A DNA stretch of 64,000 nt from Paenibacillus sp. FSL M7-0420 (lineage in GTDB: Bacteria > Bacillota > Bacilli > Paenibacillales > Paenibacillaceae), in assembly GCF_038002345.1 (NCBI RefSeq), contig NZ_JBBOCJ010000001.1, positions 1,922,001 through 1,986,000 on the forward strand, written 5' to 3'. The position numbers and the translations under genes are program-made. The notes below the pieces were generated by a model. That model searched no databases and was not told the DNA's origin. It saw nothing but the letters and a program-made list of their open reading frames with translations. This document shows, piece after piece, positions 1 to 8,400 of this stretch (positions within the stretch are counted from its first letter, which is position 1; every line of letters begins with the position of its first letter).

Positions 1-408
1 GAGCAGTCTGAAGTCAAACGGCGGCAGCGGCACGGGATAATCCGGGATCTCCGGGCACAGCGGGCTTTGATAGGGCTGGAAGAAGCAGCCGGTGAAATAC
101 CGTGGGGTATACTCATCGAACTTTTGCTTAAACATAGGGTTGGAGGCATGCGGGAAGCTATGGGCATAGGGTGAGAGAATACACACGACCGCTTGGTGCG
201 TGCTTATTCTATAAATCTCTGACATCGCTGCAAACAGATCGTTCACGTAAGGCATCACCCGGCTGGCCATAACGAATTCAGCCGTATTGTCGGGCAGGGG
301 GATTCCTTCGCAAATATCGCAGACGATATCCACTCCGGGGTACTGGGTGCGGTCGATTCCCAGATACCCGGACTCTTTGCCGGGGCCGCAGCCGATATCG
401 ATTCTCAA
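1..408 (-). CDS. SAM-dependent methyltransferase, C-terminus cut by window edge
   Basis: The minus strand is open for 136 codons from a TTG start at 408 down to base 1. The N-terminus reads LRIDIGCGPGKESGYLGID, a class I SAM-binding motif I (hDhGCGxG) followed by the acidic end of strand 2, and then DIVCDICEGIPLPDNTAEFV, which fits motifs II/III of the methyltransferase type 11 group. A GGAGTGGT ribosome binding site sits just upstream of the TTG. The substrate cannot be told from sequence. Similar proteins modify small molecules or lipids, or act in glycan clusters. The C-terminal part lies outside the window. The divergent lipoprotein gene begins about 170 bases away. Confidence 0.75.
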   Translation of the reverse strand, partial: MRIDIGCGPGKESGYLGIDRTQYPGVDIVCDICEGIPLPDNTAEFVMASRVMPYVNDLFAAMSEIYRISTHQAVVCILSPYAHSFPHASNPMFKQKFDEYTPRYFTGCFFQPYQSPLCPEIPDYPVPLPPFDFRLL

Positions 409-579
409 GGATACCACTCCTTCAAATGCTGAATAAGGCTCTTCATGTATTGTATTAGTCTGGCGCTTCTGTGCGTACGGCTGATGCCCAGCCCGTAACG
501 GCAAGTTTACACTACCCGGCTTGCTGGGTAATCCTTAGGTAAGGTAAGCAGCACACAACCAACAGAGGAGGTACACATC

Positions 580-1008
580 ATGAGACTAGAGCGTACGCTA
601 CCCGCTATGACAGCAATCGCTGTATTAATGCTCACCCTGACGGCTTGCGGCGGAAACAGCCCTGCGGAAGCCCCCGGACAATCATCCTCAGCAGGCTCAT
701 CGGGAATCCCTGTACAGACAGCGGCGGTACCTCTCGCCAGTCCGGTGCTGAAGCCTGGTCCTTCCGCAGCCGCAGAATCCGAGAAGATTCAGGGCTCCGG
801 CACCTATGTCGGGCAGATGGATCCCCATTCCGTGGAGATTGTGACAGAAGAAGGGCCGACGGCCTTTGAACTCGGTGCAGGCACAGCGGATGCGCCGGAA
901 GGGCTTGAGATGGATGATCCTGTAGTATTTACTTTTGTGGAAAAAATAGTCGGAAAAGATCCTCTAGTGATTCAGCGGGTATTGTCCAGTCTGACAAAAG
1001 CGGACTGA
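580..1008 (+). CDS. Small lipoprotein of unknown function
   Basis: This is a 142-residue exported lipoprotein. An N-terminal basic stretch and hydrophobic core lead to a lipobox LTAC with Cys23 as the probable lipidated residue, followed by a low-complexity Ser/Pro/Ala linker. The mature domain (about residues 68-142) is short and predicted to be beta-rich (GTYVGQMDPHSVEIVTEEG), and reads like a small ligand-binding or OB-like domain. I do not recognise a named family. The ATG has a good AGAGGAGG site 10 bases upstream. The gene is monocistronic, with a hairpin terminator after it. Confidence 0.75.
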   Translation: MRLERTLPAMTAIAVLMLTLTACGGNSPAEAPGQSSSAGSSGIPVQTAAVPLASPVLKPGPSAAAESEKIQGSGTYVGQMDPHSVEIVTEEGPTAFELGAGTADAPEGLEMDDPVVFTFVEKIVGKDPLVIQRVLSSLTKAD

Positions 1009-1038
1009 TTCGGCAGAGTGCCCTGAACCGGACCCGGG

Positions 1039-1085
1039 CTGCAATGGAGGAATATCCCATGGGTATCCGCCATTGCAGTTCTTTT
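1039..1085 (+). terminator. Rho-independent terminator after the lipoprotein gene
   Basis: A 9-bp perfect stem (CTGCAATGG at 1039-1047 with CCATTGCAG at 1070-1078) with further partial pairing inside the loop is followed by a T-rich run (TTCTTTTT). Confidence 0.75.
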
Positions 1086-1211
1086 TGCCGCCTTTGGAAT
1101 CGGCTCCAAAGGTTATTTTTTTGTAACCGGTTCAGAGAGAAACTTTTTCCGCCCGGCTTGCGTCAAAGAGATAGAAATTGAGAATGGTTTCCTATCCGGG
1201 AGGGTGAGCTT

Positions 1212-3488
1212 GTGAAAAAGTTATGGATTTCGATTGTAGCAGGATTATTGGTGTTCCCGATGTTGTTTCAGGCTCCGGCACAGGCAGCAGCAAAACCCAT
1301 CAGAGTTATTATTGACGGGGTGACCTTGTCCACAGATCAGCCGCCGATAATGGTGAACGGACGGACTATGGTTCCCCTGCGGGCTATCTTTGAAGCCTTC
1401 AATGCCGACATCAAGTGGAATCAGAAGACACAGACAGTAACAGCTTCCCAGAACGATACAACGATTGTACTGAAGATTGGCTCCAAGATCGCAACCATCA
1501 ACAACAAGGCAGTCAGCCTGGATGTGCCGGGCCAGAATCTGAAGGGCCGCACAATGGTGCCTACCCGCTTCGTAAGTGAAGCGCTCGGCCGCGAGGTCGG
1601 CTGGAATCCAGCTGCGCAGATTGTCACGATCACCACTCCGGTTCCGGTAGGCGGGAATGCGGCTCCGGTATCGGGAGTAACCGCCCAGGATATCAGCGAT
1701 TATGGAGACGGCCGGGATCTGCAGATTAGCTTCAACCGTGCGGCTGACGAATCGCTGGTGGATCAATACCGAGTGCTTGTCGCCAAGACCGGTACTTCAC
1801 TGAATCTGTCGTCTGCACTGGCAGTAGGTTCCTCTAACTATTCCGTTGCTCTGGTAACAGGAGCCAATCCTGTTGTGAAGCTGAACGCTGCCGCCAGAAC
1901 GATCGACGGTGACCTGATTAAGAATAATCAGGGATATAGCGTATATGTAGTGACAGTCGGCAAAGGCAATAATACCAGTGCCCTCTCCAGTGCAGCTGCC
2001 GTTATTACATTGCAGAATAAGGCAGTTCCGGCACTGGGCACCGTCCAGGCAACGGATACCAGTGATTACGGGGATGGCCGGGATCTCTCCGTCAGCTTCA
2101 ACAAGCTGGCCGATGAGAGTAAGATAAGCTCTTACCGGATCTTCGTAGTCAAAGCGTCCAATTCCACGGTGTTTGACCTGGGCAGAGCCAATGCGGTCTC
2201 CAGCAGCAATTACACGCAGATCAACAAGACGGGGAACAACATCAGTATGAACCTCTCCTCCGGCTCCAGAGATACAGATGGAGCGCTGATCAAGACGGGT
2301 GTCAGCTACCGGGTATACGTACTGGCGGTTGACAGCAGCAATGCTGCGAATAATGTGCTGTCACCTGCTTCGGCGGCCCTTACACTGGCCAATGCAGGGG
2401 TATCCAACCTGAATGTGACCGATGTGAACGATTATAATGACGGGCGGGACTTGAAGGTTACCTTCAACCATGCCTCAGACGAGACCAATATCAGCCAGTA
2501 CCGCATTCTGGTTGTGCCAACGAACTTTTACAGCAGCTTCAGCTTAAATGATGCGAATAATGTATCCAGTGCGAATTATACGGCGGTAAACACATCAGGA
2601 ACCTATACCGAGCAGATCCTGAATTCCTCCAGCAGAGATGTGCGCGGTTCCCTGATCAGGAACGGAACCAGCTACAAAGTGTATGTGCTCGCGGCAGGCA
2701 ACTGGAACAATTCGGGCTCGAATGTGCTTTCCGCTGCTTCTCCGGCGATTACGCTGGTGAATACCTCCGGTCTCAGTGCTATATCGAATCTAAGTGTGAG
2801 TGATGTGAACGATTATGGAGACGGCCGTGATCTGAGAGTATCGTTCAATCATGCCGGAGACGAATCCTACATCAGCCATTACCGGATTCTGGTGGTGCCT
2901 ATGAATTATTACAACAGCTTCAGCTTGTCGGATGCGAATAATGCGGGGAATTATACAACCGCAGGTACATCCGGGGACAGCACCAATCAGGTGCTCGATG
3001 CTTCAGCCAAAGACGTACGCGGTGCAGCCATCAAGCCGGGAGTCAGCTACCGGGTATATGTATTGACGGTTAGAAACGGCAGCTACCAGGGAGCTAATGT
3101 ATTATCGGAGGGATCGGCAGCCATTACCTTATCGGCTAAGCTTCCCGTCACCTCCGTGACGAATGTGACCTACGGCATGGATAACGGCAAACTTGCGGTT
3201 AACTTCACCAAGTCTGCCCGTGAGTCGAATATTTCCGAATACCGGGTATTCGTTGTCCCTTCCAAGCAGAGCTTCGGTACTGCAGAAGCCCTTAGCGTGC
3301 AATCGTCTTACTACAGATCAGCAGTCCCTAACGGAAGCAATCTCTCGATAGCGGCTGCAGCCAGAGATATTAACGGTAACCCGATAGTAAAAGGAACCAA
3401 GTATAAGGTATACGTGCTTGCGGTAGCCAACAGCTCTGGAGTGCAGAACGGCGGACTGTCCGATTCAAGCGAAGAGTTCGAGATCTAA
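1212..3488 (+). CDS. Secreted surface protein: copper-amine-oxidase-N domain plus five ~120-residue repeats
   Basis: The protein has 758 residues. A signal peptide (about 1-26, cut near AQA-AA) is followed by a copper amine oxidase N-terminal-like domain (about 30-142; the paired NGRTMVPLRAIFEAF and KGRTMVPTRFVSEAL segments are typical). Five tandem repeats begin near residues 152, 273, 396, 523 and 646. Each repeat opens with a D-x-x-DYGDGRDL-type segment, continues with SFN and D/RES-x-ISxYRI, and ends in YKVYVL, so each is probably a beta-sandwich. The fifth is the most diverged. Despite its name the CuAO-N domain has no catalytic role; in Paenibacillus it is common on wall-associated proteins. 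The GTG start has a GGGAGGGTG site. The role is probably surface binding or adhesion; this is inference. Confidence 0.8.
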   Translation: MKKLWISIVAGLLVFPMLFQAPAQAAAKPIRVIIDGVTLSTDQPPIMVNGRTMVPLRAIFEAFNADIKWNQKTQTVTASQNDTTIVLKIGSKIATINNKAVSLDVPGQNLKGRTMVPTRFVSEALGREVGWNPAAQIVTITTPVPVGGNAAPVSGVTAQDISDYGDGRDLQISFNRAADESLVDQYRVLVAKTGTSLNLSSALAVGSSNYSVALVTGANPVVKLNAAARTIDGDLIKNNQGYSVYVVTVGKGNNTSALSSAAAVITLQNKAVPALGTVQATDTSDYGDGRDLSVSFNKLADESKISSYRIFVVKASNSTVFDLGRANAVSSSNYTQINKTGNNISMNLSSGSRDTDGALIKTGVSYRVYVLAVDSSNAANNVLSPASAALTLANAGVSNLNVTDVNDYNDGRDLKVTFNHASDETNISQYRILVVPTNFYSSFSLNDANNVSSANYTAVNTSGTYTEQILNSSSRDVRGSLIRNGTSYKVYVLAAGNWNNSGSNVLSAASPAITLVNTSGLSAISNLSVSDVNDYGDGRDLRVSFNHAGDESYISHYRILVVPMNYYNSFSLSDANNAGNYTTAGTSGDSTNQVLDASAKDVRGAAIKPGVSYRVYVLTVRNGSYQGANVLSEGSAAITLSAKLPVTSVTNVTYGMDNGKLAVNFTKSARESNISEYRVFVVPSKQSFGTAEALSVQSSYYRSAVPNGSNLSIAAAARDINGNPIVKGTKYKVYVLAVANSSGVQNGGLSDSSEEFEI

Positions 3489-3520
3489 GCGTCCAGCTCT
3501 GTATATAAGGCTCCACAACA

Positions 3521-3558
3521 AAACACAGCATGTCCCGGTTAGGGGATATGCTGTGTTT
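3521..3558. terminator. Bidirectional terminator between convergent genes
   Basis: A 16-base arm (AAACACAGCATGTCCC, 3521-3536) pairs with 3543-3558 with one mismatch around a short loop. It lies between convergent genes and has an A-run on one side and a T-run on the other. Confidence 0.75.
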
Positions 3559-3574
3559 GCTGTAGAGCGGGCTA

Positions 3575-4030
3575 TCAGGACGCTCCGGCATTCACCAGAA
3601 CAACGGATAGCAGAAGCATGAACAGAAGCAGGAAGCCGGCGTTGATGATGGTGCCAACGACAGCAAAAACCTTGCGCCTTCTTCGCAGGGTCAGACCGAT
3701 AATACCGGTAACCGCCCCGATGATATTCACTGCGACCAGGATCAGCATCGTCAGGCCCAGATACATGATCGTTTCTGCCGAACCGGCAATCAGCATTTTA
3801 TTCTCATTCATTAGAGAAGCTGCTTGGGCTCCTACATACACGAAAGTAATGGCGTAACAGACCAAGGTAATCAGAGCGATTACGAACGAAGCGATACCGG
3901 GGCCCGAGTGTTTATAATCGCGTTTGTTCTCCTGGTAAGCATAATCCGGGTTCATGTCTTGTTCCGAAGAGCCCCATCTTGCAGGCTCGGTTGCGGCGGT
4001 GTCCGGTTTGGGAGGTGAATGATAGTCCAT
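3575..4030 (-). CDS. Small membrane protein, unknown function
   Basis: The protein has 151 residues: a polar, proline-rich cytoplasmic N-terminus of about 42 residues, then three clear hydrophobic segments (about 45-70, 85-110, 122-148) separated by short basic loops including RRRRK. The layout resembles the many short DUF4190/DUF4064-type membrane proteins of Bacillales, but I see no diagnostic motif. It has its own promoter region (4031-4197, divergent from the DUF423 gene) and ends at the shared terminator at 3521-3558. Confidence 0.65.
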   Translation of the reverse strand: MDYHSPPKPDTAATEPARWGSSEQDMNPDYAYQENKRDYKHSGPGIASFVIALITLVCYAITFVYVGAQAASLMNENKMLIAGSAETIMYLGLTMLILVAVNIIGAVTGIIGLTLRRRRKVFAVVGTIINAGFLLLFMLLLSVVLVNAGAS

Positions 4031-4197
4031 TTGGCTGCACTCCTTGGGGTGTAATAGGTTATTACTACCACTTCATCATAACAGCGCTCTAAATGCAAGT
4101 CCTCAGGACATACAGCTACAGAATGATGCGGCTGGCAAAAGGCGAAGCTGATTGTTAAGATAGGAGAAGTTCAACTCAGGGAAGGAGCTGTATATCC

Positions 4198-4575
4198 ATG
4201 CAACGAAGATTGGTAGGCTGGGGAGCCTTGCTGGGTATGCTGTCTGTTGCCATTGGCGCGTTCGGATCGCATATCCTTAAGCCTGTAATCAGTGAGCACT
4301 ATCTGCAGGTGTACGAGACGGGCGTACAGTATCATATGTTTCATGCGCTGGCCCTGATACTTATCGGGCTTACCGCTGGGCAGTGGGGCGAAAGTGTCCG
4401 TCTGCGCTGGGCAGGGCGGCTGATGGTTGCCGGGGTTGTCCTGTTCTCGGGCAGCCTGTACATCCTTAGTATATCCGGTGTCAAGGTTCTCGGAGCAATC
4501 ACTCCGCTGGGAGGCGTATGCTTCATTGCGGGCTGGATCTGCCTGGCCTTGGAGGCCTTCTCGCGCAAGAAGTGA
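4198..4575 (+). CDS. ywdK: DUF423 family membrane protein (YwdK-like)
   Basis: The protein has 125 residues, the normal length for DUF423 (YwdK in B. subtilis, YgdD in E. coli), with four membrane segments. The family signature is plain: an early GAFGSH motif followed by YETGVQYHMFHALALI, and a second-half GVKVLGAITPLGG. The biochemical function of the family is unknown. The ATG is preceded by GGAAGGAGCTG. It is a single-gene unit ending at the 4621-4656 hairpin. Confidence 0.85.
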   Translation: MQRRLVGWGALLGMLSVAIGAFGSHILKPVISEHYLQVYETGVQYHMFHALALILIGLTAGQWGESVRLRWAGRLMVAGVVLFSGSLYILSISGVKVLGAITPLGGVCFIAGWICLALEAFSRKK

Positions 4576-4620
4576 AGTGAGGCAAGAGCTGCGTATTCGC
4601 CAAAATAATCGTAAGAGAAA

Positions 4621-4656
4621 GAAGCACCCGCCCCCGGAACCCGGAGCGGGTGCTTC
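4621..4656. terminator. Bidirectional terminator between ywdK and the convergent gene
   Basis: A perfect 11-bp stem, GAAGCACCCGC (4621-4631) with GCGGGTGCTTC (4646-4656), has an A-rich flank on the left and TGTGTCTT on the right. Confidence 0.75.
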
Positions 4657-4662
4657 TGTGTC

Positions 4663-5196
4663 TTACAGAAATTCATCGATTTCATTAAGCTTGAACGTGT
4701 AGACCTGCTTCTCGTCTACATGGTATACACTCAGCGAATTCTCCGTTTCGTCTAAGTTCAGAATACGGCAGGGCATGGATACCTGTTTGCCATGCCGGTT
4801 CGCACGCAGCCGGACGAGCTGGTTATTCTGAATGTACTGTCTGATTTTGCCGAATACATCTGCTGGAGTTTCTGCCGGTGCTGCTGCAGGCTTCTTAGCT
4901 GCGGGCTTCTCCGCAGGCTTCGCTGCCTGAGGGTCTGCCGGCTTCTCCGGCAATTTCACTGGCACCGGAGCAGGTGTGAAGCTGTCATTCTTCAGAGCCA
5001 TTTTTGCGGACTTCAGCAGATGATCAATGGCTCTTCCAAGCTCCAGCCCGGAGTTGATGTTGAAATCAGTGACTTTGTCGCTTGAATTCAACATTTCAAG
5101 CAGGAACTGCAGCGCAAGCGGGTTGGTGCGGGCATTAATCAGGATGTCGACATTGAAAAGATAATTGCCGTCGGTGTGTTGTAGTTTCTTATCCAT
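4663..5196 (-). CDS. Hypothetical protein with Lys/Pro/Ala linker and a small beta domain
   Basis: The protein has 177 residues in two folded parts joined by a low-complexity PAK-rich linker (about residues 75-110). The N-terminal part (1-72) looks alpha/beta (NYLFNVDILINARTNPLALQ). The C-terminal part (about 113-177) has alternating hydrophobic strands around RLRANRHGKQVSMPCRIL and NSLSVYHVDEKQVYTFKL, the shape of a small SH3/Sm-like barrel. It has no signal peptide and should be cytoplasmic. I do not recognise the family; an RNA-binding Sm-like role is only a guess. It is a single gene, divergent from yunC. Confidence 0.6.
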   Translation of the reverse strand: MDKKLQHTDGNYLFNVDILINARTNPLALQFLLEMLNSSDKVTDFNINSGLELGRAIDHLLKSAKMALKNDSFTPAPVPVKLPEKPADPQAAKPAEKPAAKKPAAAPAETPADVFGKIRQYIQNNQLVRLRANRHGKQVSMPCRILNLDETENSLSVYHVDEKQVYTFKLNEIDEFL

Positions 5197-5409
5197 TAAT
5201 CCCCCAGCTTAATCGTTAGTCACGATTTCTTTAATTTAAATTAGTGTATAAACTATACCACTAAATAAGCGGAAATTATATACCCTCCTGCATAGAAATA
5301 AGGACTTCTGACCCTCCGATTTCTCCATGAACTAGGACCATCGTCCACACGCGCTCCGAAATGAAAGCATAACCTACAACGTGAGTGTGAAAAGAAGGAG
5401 GTGCTGCAA

Positions 5410-5712
5410 ATGGTAACGTTAGAGCCAATGCAGGTCGGCGGTCATGTCCTGGTGGGAGTTGAGGTGAAGCTGCCCAAAACTACGCTGCTCAGCATAAGTA
5501 CAGACAAGGGGTATATCATGTGCGGGGCGCTGGATATAGGACTGCTGAACGAGGTGCTGAGCGACCGGCAGATTATTGCGGCAAGGGCTGTCGGGGTGCG
5601 CACGCTTCAACAGCTGCTGGCCGCGCCGCTGGAGTCTGTAACTATAGAAGCAGAGAAGCTGGGAATCGTTCCGGGCATGTCCGGTGCAGAGGCCCTGCTG
5701 CTAATGATGTAA
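5410..5712 (+). CDS. yunC: DUF1805 protein YunC
   Basis: The protein has 100 residues and aligns along its whole length, as I recall it, with B. subtilis YunC: VKLPKT, then DKGYIMCGALDIGLLNE, RAVGVRT, LLAAPLESVT and the terminal GMSGAEALLLMM. The function of DUF1805 is not established. I chose the ATG at 5410 over the GTG at 5401 because the AAGGAGGTG site (5395-5403) overlaps that GTG and sits 7-8 bases before the ATG. It is a single-gene unit with a strong terminator. Confidence 0.85.
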   Translation: MVTLEPMQVGGHVLVGVEVKLPKTTLLSISTDKGYIMCGALDIGLLNEVLSDRQIIAARAVGVRTLQQLLAAPLESVTIEAEKLGIVPGMSGAEALLLMM

Positions 5713-5729
5713 GGCACATAGCGATGTGT

Positions 5730-5769
5730 AGTCAGCCAAGGAGCTTCCCGGCCCCTTGGCTGACTTTAT
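5730..5769 (+). terminator. Rho-independent terminator after yunC
   Basis: A perfect 12-bp stem (AGTCAGCCAAGG at 5730-5741 with CCTTGGCTGACT at 5754-5765) is followed by TTATT. Confidence 0.8.
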
Positions 5770-5988
5770 TCTGTCTTGAACCGCCTCATTTAGCATAACC
5801 GGCGCTTGCTTGGTTCATCCTACGGGTGAAGACACAAGCTTGCAGCCAGCGGGCGGGGAAGAGGGCTTGTCCGGGGTCAGACTTGTTTCGCTCTCCAGGC
5901 AAAAGGGTAAATGGAGAATAGACAACTGCAAGGCCGGACAATGGACAAGCAGCCGGCTAAATTCAATGGATAAGGAAGGGATCATCTC

Positions 5989-6450
5989 ATGGCTAAAGCA
6001 TCAAACAAAGTGAACACCGCTTCATTGGAACAGGTACTGAACCGTCAGGTTGCCAACCTGAACGTATTGTATGTGAAGGTGCATAACTATCACTGGTATG
6101 TGAAGGGTGAGCAGTTCTTCGCCTTGCATGTGAAGTTCGAAGAGCTGTACGATGATATTACACTCAAAATGGACGAGGTGGCTGAGCGCCTGCTGAGCAT
6201 CAAAGGCAGTCCTGCAGCAACTATGAAAGAATATCTGGAGCTGGCTACCATTCAGGAAGCCACAGGCAAAGAAGATGCCCGCGGTATGGTTCAGGCGCTG
6301 ATTGAAGACTTCGCTACAGTGGCTGAAGAACTGACAGAGGGCATCGAGCTGGCGGAAGAAATCAGCGACCAGCCGACAGCAGACCTTTTCATCAAGATCC
6401 GCACGGATCTGGAGAAGAACCAGTGGATGCTGCGCGCTTTCCTGGGCTGA
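5989..6450 (+). CDS. dps: Dps-family ferritin-like protein
   Basis: The protein has 153 residues, the usual Dps size. The N-terminal NVLYVKVHNYHWYVKGEQFFALHVKFEELYDD block carries the paired His and acidic residues of the intersubunit ferroxidase site (HNYHW, then H...KFEELYDD); DEVAERLLSIKGSP is also characteristic. It should form a 12-subunit shell that oxidises and stores iron and shields DNA from peroxide. The start has an AAGGAAGGG site. I looked for a PerR box in 5770-5988 and saw none, so its control may differ from B. subtilis mrgA. A hairpin terminator follows at 6489. Confidence 0.92.
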   Translation: MAKASNKVNTASLEQVLNRQVANLNVLYVKVHNYHWYVKGEQFFALHVKFEELYDDITLKMDEVAERLLSIKGSPAATMKEYLELATIQEATGKEDARGMVQALIEDFATVAEELTEGIELAEEISDQPTADLFIKIRTDLEKNQWMLRAFLG

Positions 6451-6488
6451 TTGCCGGATAAATAGCACAATGAATTGAATATAGGAAT

Positions 6489-6520
6489 AAAGTCTCCCTT
6501 CGGGAGGCTTTATTTATTTT
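6489..6520. terminator. Terminator after dps, possibly shared with the MarR gene
   Basis: A 10-bp stem with one G-T pair (AAAGTCTCCC at 6489-6498 with GGGAGGCTTT at 6502-6511) is followed by a T-rich tail TTATTTATTTTT. Confidence 0.75.
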
Positions 6521-6581
6521 TCAAAATATAAGGATTCATGTGCTTCATACACACCCCTTTAAAAAGACAGCGTAGCCGTTT

Positions 6582-7091
6582 TTACTTGTCGAATTGACTA
6601 AGATTTAAGGGAAGCATTGTATTCTCATCAATCATCGTTTGAATGAATTTCAGTGAAGCCTGCAGCTCCGGTTCCGAGAATTCACCCATTTTCTCGATGA
6701 ATTTCTCCTCCAGGTTCTCGTGCATCCGCGCGTGGAGTTCAAAGAGCTGTCTGCCTTTAGGAGTAAGGCTGAAGTAGATTTCTTTCTTGTTGTCATTCAT
6801 CCGGCTCCGCTTAATGCAGCCATCCTGGAGAAGCTTGGTGCTGATCTTAGTGATGCTCGCCTTGGACAATTTCATGGCCTCCGCGATGGTGGTGCTGTTG
6901 ACAGGCTCGTGATGGCCGATGCAGTCGATGACATGAATACTGGTCAAGCTGGTTGAAGTGAGAGTAATCCCGTATTTCCGTGTGAGATCAGTAAATACAT
7001 CCATTTCGGTTACAAAAGTCTCTTCAACTAAATGGGATAGATGGAGAAAACGGTCATACAGCAGCCGCTTAAGTCCTTCAGAGGAATGCAT
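6582..7091 (-). CDS. MarR-family transcriptional regulator
   Basis: The protein has 169 residues and a winged helix-turn-helix core: TSLTSIHVIDCIGHHEPVNSTTIAEAMKLSKASITKISTKLLQDGCIKRSRMNDNKKEIYFSLTPKG has the recognition helix and the D-x-R/K-like wing of MarR proteins. Long flanking helices would make the dimer. I prefer the ATG at 7091: a start at 7103 would leave no space between the AAAGGAG site (7104-7110) and the codon. It is divergent from the nitroreductase-like gene, and two matching palindromes lie between them, so it probably controls itself and that gene; this is inference. The ligand is unknown. Confidence 0.85.
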   Translation of the reverse strand: MHSSEGLKRLLYDRFLHLSHLVEETFVTEMDVFTDLTRKYGITLTSTSLTSIHVIDCIGHHEPVNSTTIAEAMKLSKASITKISTKLLQDGCIKRSRMNDNKKEIYFSLTPKGRQLFELHARMHENLEEKFIEKMGEFSEPELQASLKFIQTMIDENTMLPLNLSQFDK

Positions 7092-7141
7092 AGGGGTTAG
7101 CATCTCCTTTCTGCAAAGTACCTTTATTCTAACTTAAAATT

Positions 7142-7155
7142 ATTAACGTGTAAAC
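7142..7155. promoter_or_regulatory. Candidate MarR operator, copy 1
   Basis: ATTAACGTGTAAAC fits the half-palindrome pattern RTTnACnnGTnAAC shared with the copy at 7242. It lies 50 bases upstream of the MarR start. Confidence 0.45.
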
Positions 7156-7241
7156 TAACTGTTCAGATAAGTTATTTATAATATATTAAATGATATTAAA
7201 TTTAATAATACAGATTGACATCGTGTTTCTTTCAAAATATA

Positions 7242-7255
7242 GTTAACTGGTAAAC
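7242..7255. promoter_or_regulatory. Candidate MarR operator, copy 2
   Basis: GTTAACTGGTAAAC has the same TTAAC-nn-GTAAAC core as the site at 7142, about 100 bases away and about 45 bases before the nitroreductase start. The intervening DNA is very AT-rich, as expected for two back-to-back promoters. Confidence 0.45.
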
Positions 7256-7300
7256 AATATTAATTATTGATTGCCAAACGATATTTTGGGGGGGATGAAG

Positions 7301-8329
7301 ATGAAGGATGTGTTCACAACGGTTAGAGAACGGCGGACCATTCGGAGATTCAGCGCTGCACCGGTTGAACAAGAACGGATTATTTCGTTGGTGAATGAGG
7401 CGGCTGGCTTATACGAAGCCAAAGGAACGCCGCACTGGCGCTGTCTTTACTTTGGCACTCCCGAGTCCCGTGAAGAGCTGGCTGAATCCATGATGGCGAA
7501 GGTGACGGGCACACGGCTCGGGAAGCTCCTTCCTGCTCCAATGACAGATCTTCTAAAAAAGCAAATCACGGGTACTCCCGCTCATATGATCTTCATTGCC
7601 GAGTCTGCCGGTACGGAGCTGGAGCGGGACGAGAATTACGCCGCGGTCTGCAGCATCATGCAAACGGTACAGCTTCTGGGCTGGGAACAAGGGCTGGGGA
7701 TGCTGTGGTTCTCAGATCCCATAATTCTGAGCGAATCGTTCTATGAGCTTATCGGTTGGCGTGAAGGTGAGAGGTTTGCCGGAATGCTGGAAATCGGCTA
7801 CTTTGACAAAGCGCCGCGAGGACGAAAAAGAACACCGGCAGAACGAAAATGGACGATTATCGGCGAAGACAGCAGCCAGCTTGCGGATGCCGCCCCTTTC
7901 TCCGCATACAATGTCCTGAGGCTGCTGAACGAGGCGGTCTGGGCGCCGAATGACGGCATGCGGGAGCCTTGGCGGTTCATCTATGTGACGGGCGATCAGA
8001 CAGAGGCCTCAGGCAAACGTCGGTTCTCTGAAGAGGCACCTTCTCCGCCGTTCCTTCTAGTCGTAGCCAGAGAAGAGACAGATCCGCACAAGCAGAACGA
8101 GGATTATGCCGCGGTGTGCAGCTTGATACAGAATTTTCAACTGCTGGCCCAGTCCGAAGGGCGGCACATTCGCCGCAGGATTCCGGGATGGGTCTATGAC
8201 CGGAAGCAGTGTGAGTCCTTCGGGCTTCGTCCGCTGGAGAGGATCGTCGCAGTGCTTGAAGCGGGGGAACCTAAGCGATATTCAAATTCCGGGTTTCGTT
8301 CTCCCGCAGTGAAGATAACCATTAATTAA
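7301..8329 (+). CDS. Nitroreductase-like protein with two fused half-domains
   Basis: The protein has 342 residues, roughly twice a nitroreductase domain. The first half (about 1-185) opens with VRERRTIRRF, the typical FMN-phosphate-binding arginine/serine region, and contains LGWEQGLGMLWFSDP, a standard C-half motif. The second half (about 198-342) restarts with NVLRLLNEAVWAPNDGMREPWRFIYVTG, again nitroreductase-like (hxxhhxxAxxAPnxxxxxPWrF), and contains a second NEDYAAVCSLIQNFQLLAQ paired with ENYAAVCSIMQTVQLLGW in half one. It is probably an FMN oxidoreductase in which a single chain imitates the usual homodimer. The start at 7301 is chosen because GGGGGGG at 7288-7294 spaces correctly; the ATG at 7295 and TTG at 7271 are less likely. 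Likely controlled by the divergent MarR protein. Confidence 0.72.
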   Translation: MKDVFTTVRERRTIRRFSAAPVEQERIISLVNEAAGLYEAKGTPHWRCLYFGTPESREELAESMMAKVTGTRLGKLLPAPMTDLLKKQITGTPAHMIFIAESAGTELERDENYAAVCSIMQTVQLLGWEQGLGMLWFSDPIILSESFYELIGWREGERFAGMLEIGYFDKAPRGRKRTPAERKWTIIGEDSSQLADAAPFSAYNVLRLLNEAVWAPNDGMREPWRFIYVTGDQTEASGKRRFSEEAPSPPFLLVVAREETDPHKQNEDYAAVCSLIQNFQLLAQSEGRHIRRRIPGWVYDRKQCESFGLRPLERIVAVLEAGEPKRYSNSGFRSPAVKITIN

Positions 8330-8362
8330 TTTGATAAAAAAGGGCCGTTGTAATAAAATTAG

Positions 8363-8382
8363 TGAGAATCATTGATAATCAT
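8363..8382. promoter_or_regulatory. Fur-like box at the suf promoter
   Basis: TGAGAATCATTGATAATCAT contains two overlapping near-matches to the TGATAAT half-site of the Fur family (TGAGAAT and TGATAAT). It covers the predicted -35 element of suf. The second half-sites are imperfect, so Fur binding is a suggestion. Confidence 0.45.
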
Positions 8383-8400
8383 CCTGATTCACTTTATAAT
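8372..8400 (+). promoter_or_regulatory. Sigma-A promoter of the suf operon
   Basis: TTGATA (8372-8377), a 17-base spacer and TATAAT (8395-8400) give a near-consensus promoter about 100 bases before sufC. Confidence 0.7.

Noticed and set aside
1660..3400. Regular repeats as a possible CRISPR array
   Set aside because: The period is about 360-380 bases and stays in frame; these are protein-domain repeats of one gene.
5770..5988. PerR box before dps
   Set aside because: I searched for TTATAATnATTATAA-like strings and found none.
5810..6013. 67-codon plus-strand frame before dps
   Set aside because: It has no ribosome binding site, no recognisable domain, and overlaps the start of dps.
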